From Streptomyces sp. M41(2017) (GTDB lineage Bacteria > Actinomycetota > Actinomycetes > Streptomycetales > Streptomycetaceae), in the NCBI RefSeq assembly GCF_002078175.1, contig NZ_MWFK01000001.1, positions 2,418,001 to 2,482,000 on the forward strand: a stretch of DNA of 64,000 nucleotides. The letters are read 5' to 3'. Below, one piece after another: positions 55,933 through 64,000 of this stretch; the first letter of the stretch is position 1, and every line of letters begins with the position of its first letter. The notes under the pieces are model-generated. The model had not been told where the DNA came from. It saw only the letters and a program-made list of their open reading frames with translations, and did not search any database. The position numbers and the translations under genes were made by a program.

Positions 55933-55963
55933 TTGCACCTCACGTGGCGTGAGGACCCATCGT
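55933..55963 (+). promoter_or_regulatory. tipA-type MerR promoter with 19-bp spacer
   Basis: TTGCAC (55933-55938) and CATCGT (55958-55963) are separated by 19 bp. The spacer contains the dyad CCTCACG-TGG-CGTGAGG (55938-55954). This is the arrangement of the S. lividans tipA promoter, activated by TipA bound to thiostrepton. The over-long spacer is typical of MerR-activated promoters. Confidence 0.85.
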
Positions 55964-55991
55964 GAAGCGCGTACCGAGGAAGGAGCGGACG

Positions 55992-56762
55992 TTGAGCTAC
56001 TCAGTGGGTCAGGTCGCCGGTTTCGCCGGGATCACGGTGCGCACGCTGCACCACTACGACGAGATCGGCCTGCTCGCACCCGGCGGGCGCAGCCACGCGG
56101 GGCACCGGCGCTACGACGACGCCGACCTCGACCGGCTGCAGCAGATCCTGTTCTACCGCGAGCTCGGCTTCCCGCTCGACGAGGTCGCCGCCCTGCTCGA
56201 CGACCAGGCGACCGGGAAGGCCGACCCGCGCACACACCTGCGCCGTCAGCACGACCTGCTCACCGCCCGGATCGAGAAACTGCAGAAGATGGCGGCGGCC
56301 GTGGAGCACGCCATGGAGGCACGCACGATGGGCATCAACCTCACGCCCGAGGAGAAGTTCGAGGTCTTCGGGGACAAGGACCCCGAGGCACACGCGGAGG
56401 AGGCCGAACGCCGCTGGGGAGGGACGGACACCTACGCCGAGTCGCAGCGCCGTGCGGCCCGCTACACCAAGGACGACTGGAAGCGGATGCAGGCGGAGGC
56501 GGCGTCGTGGGGCGAGCGGTACGCCGCCCTCATGGAGGCCGGTGACCCGCCGGACGGCGAGCGGGCCATGGACCTGGCCGAGGAGCACCGGCAGCACATC
56601 ACCCGGTGGTTCTACGACTGCACCCACGCGATCCACCGAGGACTCGGCGACATGTACGTCGCCGACGAGCGGTTCAAGGAGTTCTACGACTCCATGCGGC
56701 CGGGACTGGCCGAACACCTGAGGGACGCGATCGCGGCGAACGCGGCCCGGGCCGGCGCGTGA
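55992..56762 (+). CDS. tipA: TipA-like thiopeptide-responsive MerR regulator
   Basis: The 256-residue protein has a MerR HTH (SVGQVAGFAGITVRTLHHYDEIGLL), a coiled coil, and a C-terminal TipAS ligand-binding domain from about 115. TipA proteins trap thiopeptides such as thiostrepton and activate their own promoter. The start is TTG at 55992, with AGGAAGGAG seven bases upstream. An earlier in-frame GTG lies on top of the -10 box and is rejected. Confidence 0.92.
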   Translation: MSYSVGQVAGFAGITVRTLHHYDEIGLLAPGGRSHAGHRRYDDADLDRLQQILFYRELGFPLDEVAALLDDQATGKADPRTHLRRQHDLLTARIEKLQKMAAAVEHAMEARTMGINLTPEEKFEVFGDKDPEAHAEEAERRWGGTDTYAESQRRAARYTKDDWKRMQAEAASWGERYAALMEAGDPPDGERAMDLAEEHRQHITRWFYDCTHAIHRGLGDMYVADERFKEFYDSMRPGLAEHLRDAIAANAARAGA

Positions 56763-56808
56763 GGACCGGCCGCCCACCCACGGGCGCTCACCGGCCGTAG
56801 ACAGAGGA

Positions 56809-56843
56809 GTAAGGGGCGTCCGCCCATGGCGGCCGCCCCTTAC
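56809..56843. terminator. Bidirectional terminator between tipA and the YbjQ gene
   Basis: GTAAGGGGCG (56809-56818) pairs perfectly with 56834-56843. After a mismatch CCGCC pairs with GGCGG around a three-base loop. Genes converge here, so it can serve both. Confidence 0.85.
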
Positions 56844-56870
56844 CGTGCCGGCCCGCACGGGCCGTTCGCG

Positions 56871-57236
56871 CTACTCCTTCACGAGGACCACGGCCGTCCC
56901 GTACGCGCACACCTCCGTGCCGACGTCCGCCGCCTCGCTCACGTCGAAGCGGAACATCAGGACGCCGTTGCCGCCACGCGTGCGTGCCTGCTCGACGAGC
57001 CGTTCCATGGCCTGGTTCCTCGTCTCGACCAGCGTCTTGGTGAGCCCCTTGAGCTCACCGCCGATCATCGACTTCAGACCCGCGCCGATCTGGCTGCCCA
57101 GATGACGCGAGCGCACGGTGAGGCCGAACACCTCACCGATGACCCGCTCGACGCGGTATCCGGGTACGTCGTTCGTCGTCACGACCAGAACGTCCGACTG
57201 CGGACCCTGGCCGCCTCCGTATTCTTCGATGCCCAT
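56871..57236 (-). CDS. YbjQ-family protein
   Basis: The 121-residue protein belongs to the YbjQ (DUF74, putative heavy-metal-binding) family, with LVVTTNDVPGYRVERVIGEVFGL at the start, here given as two strands, then SRHLGSQIGAGLKSM and ARTRGGNGVLMFRFD. Members form pentamers, and their role is unknown. It is divergent from the DedA gene. Confidence 0.88.
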   Translation of the reverse strand: MGIEEYGGGQGPQSDVLVVTTNDVPGYRVERVIGEVFGLTVRSRHLGSQIGAGLKSMIGGELKGLTKTLVETRNQAMERLVEQARTRGGNGVLMFRFDVSEAADVGTEVCAYGTAVVLVKE

Positions 57237-57376
57237 GGCTCACAGCTTTGTCCCAGTCGGCCCACAGTGCATCCTGGAGCCACGGGTGGAACCTGGGGTG
57301 GACCCATTGCGTTGATAGCTTTGGTCGGCCGAACAGGACCGCCGCACCTCCCTTCACCCCTCAGGAGCCCGGAACC

Positions 57377-58549
57377 GTGACGACGCTTGCCCTCGGTCCA
57401 AGCTGGCTGGATCCGAACACGCTCCTGGACAACTTCGGCATCTGGGGCCTGCTGCTCATCGTCTTCGCCGAGTCCGGTCTGCTCATCGGCTTCTTCCTGC
57501 CGGGCGACTCGCTGCTGTTCACCTGCGGTCTGCTGATCACGGCGGGCACCCTGGACTTCCCGCTGTGGGCGGCGATCCTGCTGATCTGCGTCGCGGCGAT
57601 CCTCGGCGACCAGGCGGGCTACCTGTTCGGCAAGAAGGTCGGCCCCTCCCTGTTCACCCGCCCGGACTCCCGCCTGTTCAAGCAGGAGAACGTGGTGAAG
57701 GCCCACGAGTTCTTCGAGAAGTACGGGCCCAAGTCCCTGGTGCTGGCCCGTTTCGTGCCCATCGTGCGCACGTTCACGCCGATCATCGCCGGCGTCAGCG
57801 GCATGAGGTACCGCTCCTTCATCACGTTCAACATCATCGGCGGCGTCCTGTGGGGAGCGGGCGTCACCCTGCTCGGTTCCTGGCTCGGCAACATCGAGTT
57901 CGTGCACAAGAACATCGAGGCGATCCTGATCCTGATCGTCCTCGTGTCGGTCGTCCCGATCGCCATCGAGTTCCTGCGCGCCCGGTCCAAGGCCAAGAAG
58001 AACCCGCAGCCGCCGGCCCAGGACCTGCCCCCGGCCGCCCACACCCGCCCCGCCGCGCCCGTCATGGACGACGCGACCCGTCCGCTGCGCGTGCCGCCGG
58101 TCCAGGAGGGCCAGGACCCGTACGGCTACCAGGGCCACGGCCAGGCGTACGGGAACAGCGGCCACGACGGTTCGTACGGCCACCAGGGTCAGCACCAGAA
58201 CCAGGGCCACGACCCGTACGGCCACCAGGGCGGCCAGGACCCGTACGCGGGCCGGAACCAGGGCTACGGTCAGCAGCAGCAGCAGCAGCAGCAGCAGCCG
58301 CAGTACCAGGACCCGTACCAGCAGCAGTACGGCCAGGGTCAGGGCGGCTACGACCAGCAGCAGTACGACCAGGGCTACCAGCAGGGCTACGACCAGGGAA
58401 GCCAGCAGCCCCAGCAGCCCCAGTCCCAGCAGGGCTACGACCCGCGTCAGGGCCGTCGGCCGTACCCGCAGGACCCCTCGCAGCAGCAGTACGGCTCGGA
58501 GCGTTACCCCTACGGCCAGGGGAACGGCCAGGGGAGCGGCCGGAGCTGA
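57377..58549 (+). CDS. DedA-family membrane protein with Gln/Tyr-rich tail
   Basis: The 390-residue protein has a DedA (SNARE-associated/VTT) domain over the first about 205 residues, with FAESGLLIGFFLPGDSLLF, ILGDQAGYLFGKKVG and FVPIVRTFTPIIAGVSGM. DedA proteins move phospholipid carriers such as undecaprenyl phosphate. The remaining about 180 residues are low-complexity, rich in Gln, Gly, Tyr, His and Pro, including a run of eight glutamines. GTG 57377 with AGGAG upstream is chosen over the earlier in-frame start. Confidence 0.9.
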   Translation: MTTLALGPSWLDPNTLLDNFGIWGLLLIVFAESGLLIGFFLPGDSLLFTCGLLITAGTLDFPLWAAILLICVAAILGDQAGYLFGKKVGPSLFTRPDSRLFKQENVVKAHEFFEKYGPKSLVLARFVPIVRTFTPIIAGVSGMRYRSFITFNIIGGVLWGAGVTLLGSWLGNIEFVHKNIEAILILIVLVSVVPIAIEFLRARSKAKKNPQPPAQDLPPAAHTRPAAPVMDDATRPLRVPPVQEGQDPYGYQGHGQAYGNSGHDGSYGHQGQHQNQGHDPYGHQGGQDPYAGRNQGYGQQQQQQQQQPQYQDPYQQQYGQGQGGYDQQQYDQGYQQGYDQGSQQPQQPQSQQGYDPRQGRRPYPQDPSQQQYGSERYPYGQGNGQGSGRS

Positions 58550-58554
58550 TGGCG

Positions 58555-58579
58555 CGCGGCCGCCCTCTCGGCGGCCGCG
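58555..58579. terminator. Bidirectional terminator between the DedA and ThrE genes
   Basis: CGCGGCCGCC (58555-58564) pairs with GGCGGCCGCG (58570-58579) around a five-base loop. The hairpin fills the 34-bp gap between two convergent stop codons. Confidence 0.8.
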
Positions 58580-58583
58580 GACC

Positions 58584-60311
58584 TCAGAATCCGCGCGTCC
58601 GCTTGGCGGCCCGACGGCCGCCGGCGGAGCCGCCCGGCAGCCGCAGGAAGAGCCGCGAGATCTCCGAACCGAGGTTCACGCCGATCGCGATGGCCATGGC
58701 CAGGGCCGCCGCCTTCGTGAGCGAGACCAGGCCCTTGTCGACCTCGTTCTGCGCGATCGACAGCAGCCCGAAGTAGGTGGCCGAACCGGGCAGCAGCGGC
58801 CCGATCGCAGCGGTCGTGTACGGCAGCGCCGACGCGAAGCGGTAGCGCGAGAGCAACTGCCCGAAGAGCCCGACCAGGCCCGCGGCGACGGCCGTGGAGG
58901 CCACCGGGGAGATGCCCCCCGCGTAGTGCATCGCGCCGTACACCGACCAGGCCACTCCTCCGTTGAGGGTCACGGCCAGCACGGTGGAGCGTTCCTGCTG
59001 GAGCAGCACCGCGAAGGTCAGCGACAGCAGCATGGACGCGGCGATCTGCAGCAGCGGCCGTTCGGAGATGTTCAGCGCCGCGTCCGGGTTCAGCTCGGCG
59101 CCCAGCTTCACGCCGAAATACAGCACGACGAGGACTCCGGCGACGATGCCGACGAAGAAGTACATGACTTCGAGCAGGCGCGCGGACGCGGTGATGTAGA
59201 AGCCGGTCAGACCGTCCTGCACGCCCGCGACGAGCGCCCGCCCCGGCAGCAGGGCGAAGAGTCCACCGGTGATCACCGCGGACGCCTTCACGTCGACGTG
59301 CGCGACCGTGAGGGCCACCCCTATCGCGGCGGGCGGCATGGCGGCGACGGTGAACTGGTAGAACTCGGGCAGTCCGCGTCCGGCGCACAGCCACGCGAGC
59401 CGGTCGCCGAGCATCGCGCCGAGCGCCGCCGCGACGAACACGATCGCGTCACCGCCGACGAGCACGGAGGCCGCACCGGCCAGCAGCCCGCCGGACGCCG
59501 TGAGCACCCATCCGGGGTACGGGTGCCGGTTGCGGCGCATCTCCGCGAGGCGCCCGTAGGCCTCCTCCAGGGAGATCGCGGTCTCCGGGTCGCTGAGATC
59601 GTCCACGAGCCGGTACACGGCCGCCAGACGGGTGTAGTCGGTGCCGCGGCGGCGGACCGTCCGTGACGCCGTCACCGGGTCGTCCACCAGGGACGGCTGG
59701 TGCGAGATCGACAGGAGCGTGAAGGTGACGGTCGGCTCGCAGCGGTCGAGCCCGTACGAGCGGCAGACGGCGAACATCGCCGTCTCCACGTCCTCGGCGC
59801 CCTCACCGCCCGCGAGGAGCAGCTCGCCGATCCTCAGCGTCAGGTCGAGCACGCGGGGGACGGCCGGCCCCGAATCGTCCTCCTTGTGGACGGGCTCGGG
59901 CGCCGGTCGTTCGGTCACCGGCATGCGCAGCATCGTGCGCATCCGGTCCTGCCACGGGGCGTCCTTCGTCAGGCTGACGGCGGGGATGCCGTTCGGCGGG
60001 GTGAAGGCCGGCGGGGCCTGCCGCGCGCTGTACGTGGCGGGGAGGCTGAACGCCGAGCCCTCCTGCTCGACCGGCGGCGCCTGCGTGACATCGAGACCAC
60101 GGGGGACCGAGAACTCGGACGTGGTCGACGAATCGGCCGACTGCTGCTGCTGCGCGCCGGCGAGCCCCTTGGGAAGGGCGAACTCCGACGTGATCGACGA
60201 GTCCTCGTCGACGGCCGCCGACCCTGGCGCCGCGAGACCGGCAGACGGACCGAAGGCCTTCCTCGCCTCGTCCGACTGCGGCTTGCGGTCTTCCGCTTCC
60301 GGGTCCGCCAC
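58584..60311 (-). CDS. ThrE-family threonine/serine exporter
   Basis: The 575-residue protein has a hydrophilic N-terminal region with Pro/Ser/Ala-rich linker (about 1-145). The ThrE N-terminal domain follows (ILDLTLRIGELLLAGGEGAEDVETAM is the diagnostic region, here spanning two helices), then about ten membrane segments. The family exports threonine and serine. GTG at 60311 or TTG at 60314 may be the start. Within the linker, two 20-residue stretches around SSTTSEF and SSITSEFALPKG are repeated. Confidence 0.88.
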   Translation of the reverse strand: MADPEAEDRKPQSDEARKAFGPSAGLAAPGSAAVDEDSSITSEFALPKGLAGAQQQQSADSSTTSEFSVPRGLDVTQAPPVEQEGSAFSLPATYSARQAPPAFTPPNGIPAVSLTKDAPWQDRMRTMLRMPVTERPAPEPVHKEDDSGPAVPRVLDLTLRIGELLLAGGEGAEDVETAMFAVCRSYGLDRCEPTVTFTLLSISHQPSLVDDPVTASRTVRRRGTDYTRLAAVYRLVDDLSDPETAISLEEAYGRLAEMRRNRHPYPGWVLTASGGLLAGAASVLVGGDAIVFVAAALGAMLGDRLAWLCAGRGLPEFYQFTVAAMPPAAIGVALTVAHVDVKASAVITGGLFALLPGRALVAGVQDGLTGFYITASARLLEVMYFFVGIVAGVLVVLYFGVKLGAELNPDAALNISERPLLQIAASMLLSLTFAVLLQQERSTVLAVTLNGGVAWSVYGAMHYAGGISPVASTAVAAGLVGLFGQLLSRYRFASALPYTTAAIGPLLPGSATYFGLLSIAQNEVDKGLVSLTKAAALAMAIAIGVNLGSEISRLFLRLPGGSAGGRRAAKRTRGF

Positions 60312-60387
60312 CAACTCCCGCCTCGCCTTTCACCTGCCTGTGGATCTTCTTCTAACCTCCGTATGCCTCAGTATGCGTACGGATACG

Positions 60388-60431
60388 CGAACGGGCCGCG
60401 CGGCCCCCGGAGGGATCGCACGGCCCGTTCG
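60388..60431 (-). terminator. Terminator hairpin after the pyrophosphatase gene
   Basis: CGAACGGGCCG (60388-60398) and CGGCCCGTTCG (60421-60431) form a perfect 11-bp stem. It is 32 bp beyond the pyrophosphatase stop and upstream of the ThrE gene start. Confidence 0.8.
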
Positions 60432-60463
60432 GAATCGGGGCGGCCGGAGCCGCCCGCGGCAGG

Positions 60464-60970
60464 TCAGTGACCGCCCGACTCCTTGAAGCGCTTGTAGGAA
60501 CGCTCGATCTCGGCCTCGGCGTCCGTGCGGCCGACCCAGTCGGCGCCCTCGACGGACTTGCCGGGCTCGAGGTCCTTGTAGACCTCGAAGAAGTGCTGGA
60601 TCTCCAGGCGGTCGAACTCCGACACGTGGTGGATGTCGCGCAGGTGCTCCACCCGCGGGTCGTGCGCCGGGACGCACAGCAGCTTGTCGTCGCCGCCGGC
60701 CTCGTCCGTCATCCGGAACATGCCGATCGTGCGGCACTGGATGAGGCAGCCGGGGAACGTCGGCTCGTCCAGGATGACCAGGGCGTCCAGCGGGTCGCCG
60801 TCCTCGCCGAGGGTGTTCTCGACGAAGCCGTAGTCGGCCGGGTAGCTGGTCGAGGTGAAGAGTCGACGGTCCAGACGGATCCGACCGGTCTCGTGGTCCA
60901 CCTCGTACTTGTTCCGTGAACCCTTCGGAATCTCGATCGTGACGTCGAACTCCACCGGTGGCTCCTCCAT
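60464..60970 (-). CDS. ppa: Inorganic pyrophosphatase
   Basis: The 168-residue family I enzyme hydrolyses pyrophosphate in the cytoplasm. Metal- and substrate-binding residues appear in [21 protein letters not shown], and [11 protein letters not shown] (the D-x4-D motif). No clear ribosome-binding site precedes ATG 60970. It is divergent from the dacB gene, an arrangement I remember from other Streptomyces chromosomes. Confidence 0.95.
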   Translation of the reverse strand: MEEPPVEFDVTIEIPKGSRNKYEVDHETGRIRLDRRLFTSTSYPADYGFVENTLGEDGDPLDALVILDEPTFPGCLIQCRTIGMFRMTDEAGGDDKLLCVPAHDPRVEHLRDIHHVSEFDRLEIQHFFEVYKDLEPGKSVEGADWVGRTDAEAEIERSYKRFKESGGH

Positions 60971-61034
60971 GATCAGCACATAGTTCTGGTGGTTAAGTGT
61001 CCCTCACGCAGGTGGGTGATCGCGAAAGGGGCTG

Positions 61035-62591
61035 GTGGTCGTGCCAGAGCTGAGGGCTTGGCGGACCGCGAGACCGCATCTGGTGCGGGTCGCGCGGACG
61101 GTGAAACCGCATGTGGCGCGGGTCACCCGAGCCGTGCGGCCCCGTGCCGTGCGGTTCACGACACCGCAGCTCACAGCGGTCGCCGCCATCGTGGGGCTGG
61201 CGCTCGCGGCCGGTGCGGCGACCGTGGCCGGTCCCTGGGACTCCACCGGCCAGCGTACGGCGGAGCGCGACTGGGCCGCATCGCGGGCGCCCGAGGGTGG
61301 CGCAGATCACGCGGGCGCGGCCGGTGCCGCGGCGACGACGCCCCGGCCCGCGCCCAGCGCCGCGACCGTCCTGGCCGGGCTGAGCCGCTCCACGGGCACC
61401 GTGCCCGCCCCCGCCGAGAAGGCCCTCAAGAGTGTCCTCGACCCCCTGCTCGACGACTCCGTCCTCGGCGCGCGGCGCACCGCCGTCGTCGTCGACGTGG
61501 CGACCGGCAAGCGGCTCTACGGCAAGGGCGCCGACGAGGTCCAGACCCCGGCCTCCACCACGAAGATCGCCACCGCGGTCGCCGCCCTCACGTCACCCGG
61601 CCCCGACCACCGCATCACGACGCGTACGGTCCTGGAGCCCGACACCAAGGAGGTCGTGCTGGTCGGCGGCGGCGACCCGACCCTGACCGCGCGCAAGGTC
61701 ACCGACGGCTGGGCGAGCCTGCGCACCCTCGCCGACCGGACGGCCGCCGCGCTGAAGTCCCGTCACATGGACCACGTGACGCTCTCGTACGACACCTCGC
61801 TCTACAAGGGGCCCGTACTTCACCCCATCGGGGTCAACGAGAACATCGCCGAGGTGACCCCGCTGATGGTCGACGAGGGCCGCGGGGACGACTCCACGAG
61901 CGGTACGGCCGTGCGCGCCGGGGACCCGGCGGCCGACGCGGCGCGGAAGTTCGCCGATCTGCTGCACGCCCGCGGCATCGACGCGACCTCACCGGGCCCC
62001 TCGAAGGCGACGGGCCGCTCCAAGGCCCTCGCGGCCGTCTCCTCGCCACCGCTGTCCGCGCTCGTCGAGCGCATGCTGACCAACAGCGACAACGACATCG
62101 CCGAGGCCCTGGCGCGTCAGGTCGCCCTCGCCACCGGCGCGGAGCCCAGCTTCGACGGCGACGCGAAGGCGATCCACGCCGTCCTGAAGAAGCTCGGACT
62201 CCCGCTCACCGGCGCGCATTTCGCGGACGGCAGCGGTCTGAACCGCGCCGACAAGCTCTCCGCGGACCTCCTCACCGCCCTGCTGGCCGCCGCCGGTGAC
62301 CCGGACCACCCGGAACTCCGTACGGTCCTCACGGGGCTGCCCATCGCCGGCTTCACCGGCACGCTCAGCACCCGGTACGCCGACGCCCCCACGGCCACCG
62401 GCGTCGTCCGCGCCAAGACCGGCACCCTGACGGGCGTGAACACCCTCGCCGGAACGGTCGTCGACGCGGACGGCCGACTTCTCGCCTTCGCCTTCATGAC
62501 GTCGGACGAGGCGAACCCGCCCGACCCGTTCGCCGCGCGGTCCGCCCTCGACCACACGGCGACGGCACTGGCGTCCTGCGGCTGCCGGTAG
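61035..62591 (+). CDS. dacB: D-alanyl-D-alanine carboxypeptidase/endopeptidase (PBP4, DacB type)
   Basis: The 518-residue protein has a long basic N-terminus, a membrane segment near 45-65, and a class C PBP domain. The active-site motifs are Ser174-TTK177, SDN at 351-353 and KTG at 461-463. It trims peptidoglycan stem peptides outside the membrane. Two GTG codons in tandem begin the frame. Downstream DNA (62592-62795) holds a GACGGGCCCGTC palindrome that may terminate it. Confidence 0.93.
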   Translation: MVVPELRAWRTARPHLVRVARTVKPHVARVTRAVRPRAVRFTTPQLTAVAAIVGLALAAGAATVAGPWDSTGQRTAERDWAASRAPEGGADHAGAAGAAATTPRPAPSAATVLAGLSRSTGTVPAPAEKALKSVLDPLLDDSVLGARRTAVVVDVATGKRLYGKGADEVQTPASTTKIATAVAALTSPGPDHRITTRTVLEPDTKEVVLVGGGDPTLTARKVTDGWASLRTLADRTAAALKSRHMDHVTLSYDTSLYKGPVLHPIGVNENIAEVTPLMVDEGRGDDSTSGTAVRAGDPAADAARKFADLLHARGIDATSPGPSKATGRSKALAAVSSPPLSALVERMLTNSDNDIAEALARQVALATGAEPSFDGDAKAIHAVLKKLGLPLTGAHFADGSGLNRADKLSADLLTALLAAAGDPDHPELRTVLTGLPIAGFTGTLSTRYADAPTATGVVRAKTGTLTGVNTLAGTVVDADGRLLAFAFMTSDEANPPDPFAARSALDHTATALASCGCR

Positions 62592-62795
62592 CCGCGGGAC
62601 GGCGGCACGGACGGGGCCCGTCACGGCGGAGGGACGGGCCCGTCACGGCGACAGGACGCGTGAACGGTGAGCCGCCCGCGGGGCGACGGGCCCGTTCCGT
62701 CCCACCGGCATCACCGGCACCACCGGCCCCCCGCCCGGCCGCATCCGGCTCCGTACCCCTCACCGCAGGCGGACCCGCTCACGTACGGTTGACGC

Positions 62796-63944
62796 ATGAC
62801 GAGCATCGGTGGTGCTGCATCTACTGGGATGGTCGACTGGAACCTCGCGGTGGCGACCGCGACCCGGCTCGTGCGGCCGGGCCCCGAAGTGAGCCGTGAC
62901 GAGGCCAGGGCCATCGTCGCGGAACTGCGCAGGCACGCGAAGTCCTCGGAGGAGCACGTCCGGGCCTTCACCCGCATGGGTGACGACGTCCTGCACGACA
63001 CCCCCGTCCTCGTCGTCGACCGCCCCGGATGGGTGCGGGCGAACGTCGCGGGATTCCGGGAGATCCTCAAGCCCCTCCTGGGGAAGATGCAGGAGCGGCG
63101 CGGCAACAGTCCCGGCGGAGCCGTCCTCGGCGCGGTCGGCGGCAAGGTCACCGGTGTCGAGGTGGGCATGCTGCTGTCGTTCCTGTCCTCGCGGGTCCTC
63201 GGGCAGTACGAGACGTTCGCGCCCGCGACCCGTGACCTGCCCGCCGGCGGCCCCGCGGGACCCGGCAACGGCGGTGGCAGGCTGCTGCTCGTCGCCCCGA
63301 ACATCGTGCACGTGGAGCGTGAACTCGACGTCCAGCCGCACGACTTCCGCCTCTGGGTGTGCCTCCACGAGGAGACGCACCGCACCCAGTTCTCGGCCGT
63401 GCCCTGGCTGCGCGACCACCTGGAGGGCGAAATCCAGTCGTTCTTGGGGGAGACCGAGGTCGACCCCATGACCGTCCTGGAGCGCGTCCGCGAGGCCGCG
63501 CAGTCCCTCGCCGGCTCGCGCCCGGACACCGAGGAGGACGACGGCGGGCGTTCCCTTGTGGAAATCGTGCAGACGCCCGCCCAGCGGGAGATCCTCGGGC
63601 GGCTCACCGCCGTGATGTCGCTCCTGGAGGGACACGCCGACTTCGTGATGGACGGCGTCGGACCCGAGGTGGTCCCCTCCGTCGCGGAGATCCGCGAGAA
63701 GTTCCAGCAGCGGCGCGCGAAGGGTGCCTCCCGCCTGGACCTGGCCCTGCGCAAGCTGCTCGGCCTCGACGCGAAGCTCCGGCAGTACCGCGACGGCGAG
63801 CGTTTCGTCCGCGCGGTCGTCAACGAGGTCGGCATGGACGGGTTCAACCGCGTGTGGACCTCGCCGAACACCCTCCCGACCAAGGCGGAGATCGCCAAAC
63901 CGGCGGACTGGGTCACACGGGTGCACCGCAAGGCGGAGTCGTGA
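62796..63944 (+). CDS. Zinc-dependent metalloprotease (coenzyme F420 biosynthesis-associated family)
   Basis: The 382-residue protein has the zinc motif HEETH at 191-195 in CLHEETHRTQF, with a distant downstream glutamate/histidine in SLLEGHADFVMDGVG. It belongs to the actinobacterial family labelled zinc-dependent metalloprotease or F420 biosynthesis associated protein. Its true function is unknown. In the actinomycetes I recall, it stands between dacB and tilS. Confidence 0.88.
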   Translation: MTSIGGAASTGMVDWNLAVATATRLVRPGPEVSRDEARAIVAELRRHAKSSEEHVRAFTRMGDDVLHDTPVLVVDRPGWVRANVAGFREILKPLLGKMQERRGNSPGGAVLGAVGGKVTGVEVGMLLSFLSSRVLGQYETFAPATRDLPAGGPAGPGNGGGRLLLVAPNIVHVERELDVQPHDFRLWVCLHEETHRTQFSAVPWLRDHLEGEIQSFLGETEVDPMTVLERVREAAQSLAGSRPDTEEDDGGRSLVEIVQTPAQREILGRLTAVMSLLEGHADFVMDGVGPEVVPSVAEIREKFQQRRAKGASRLDLALRKLLGLDAKLRQYRDGERFVRAVVNEVGMDGFNRVWTSPNTLPTKAEIAKPADWVTRVHRKAES

Positions 63945-64000
63945 ACCTTACGGGACGGTCGTGAACCGGATCCGGCCGACGGCAGGCAAACGCCCCTCCA
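63945..64000. other. Right edge, probable spacer before the next gene
   Basis: The last 56 bp contain a GTG at 63961 opening a frame to the window edge. By neighbourhood the next gene could be tilS (tRNA-Ile lysidine synthase), but too little sequence is present to recognise it. Confidence 0.3.

Noticed and set aside
55962..55991. Earlier GTG start for tipA
   Set aside because: The codon lies in the -10 element. The TTG at 55992 has an excellent ribosome-binding site and matches the known TipA N-terminus.
58273..58480. CAG-rich tandem repeat as a noncoding satellite
   Set aside because: It is in frame within the DedA gene and encodes the glutamine-rich tail.
60361..60390. TATGC pair near the pyrophosphatase gene as another copy of the 20-bp repeat
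   Set aside because: The two copies are 11 bp apart, not 20, and lie at a gene end beside a terminator, not in a promoter.

Overview
The window is about 64 kb of high-GC actinomycete chromosome and almost certainly Streptomyces. The evidence is the strong G/C bias at third codon positions, frequent GTG/TTG starts, many 4-nt gene overlaps, WhiJ/DUF397-type genes, a tipA-like gene and SARP/AfsR-type regulators. I saw no tRNA, rRNA, insertion sequence, integrase or CRISPR array.

Positions 3-27358 hold a complete clavulanic-acid-type (clavam beta-lactamase inhibitor) gene set in the order known from Streptomyces clavuligerus. On the left are a TetR fragment, an APC-family amino-acid permease, a Tat-exported metallo-beta-lactamase-fold protein, a CcaR-like SARP activator with a TTA codon, and a high-molecular-weight penicillin-binding protein. 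The early pathway genes ceaS-bls-pah-cas-oat read rightward. They make clavaminic acid from glyceraldehyde-3-phosphate and arginine, and Oat recycles acetyl groups in arginine supply. They are followed by oppA1, claR (leftward), car (leftward), cyp-fd-orf12-orf13 (rightward) and the leftward operon gcaS-orf16-oppA2-orf14. These late genes convert clavaminic acid, through glycylated and acetylglycylated intermediates, to clavaldehyde and then clavulanic acid. Key catalytic residues of CeaS, Bls, Pah, Cas, Oat, Cyp and Car are present, so the pathway looks intact. No cephamycin gene (lat, pcbAB, pcbC, cefD and so on) lies in the window. The two-component, sigma-factor and second P450 genes that follow gcaS in S. 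clavuligerus are also missing here.

The most interesting non-coding signal is a pair of short TATG-centred direct repeats with an exact 20-bp period. It lies about 85-120 bp upstream of oppA1, cyp and gcaS, always in the direction of transcription. It is a candidate operator for a late-gene regulator, with ClaR the first suspect. A second signal is a 37-codon ORF with an excellent ribosome-binding site and a TTA codon, upstream of ceaS.

Positions 27565-44585 carry ordinary Streptomyces genes: a small membrane protein, a 1352-residue secreted SGNH-family protein, a lipoprotein, a family 2 glycosyltransferase, an AfsR-like SARP-NTPase-TPR regulator, a family A DNA polymerase, a Clp-N/HTH protein under a four-half-site operator, an FtsX-like permease without its ATPase, and a DUF2786 protein. 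Positions 44825-63944 contain two lipoproteins, a VOC-ArsR-SRPBCC operon with a self-evident operator and leaderless promoter, and a WhiJ-like trio (DUF397, HATPase, XRE) with a shared 28-bp upstream element. They continue with an aldehyde dehydrogenase, DinB, PadR, a ClC-type channel plus glutamate decarboxylase pair, a tipA orthologue with its classic promoter, YbjQ, DedA, ThrE, inorganic pyrophosphatase, a DacB-type carboxypeptidase and a zinc metalloprotease. This right-hand block looks like conserved core chromosome, so the clavulanic-acid cluster appears to sit beside a core region.
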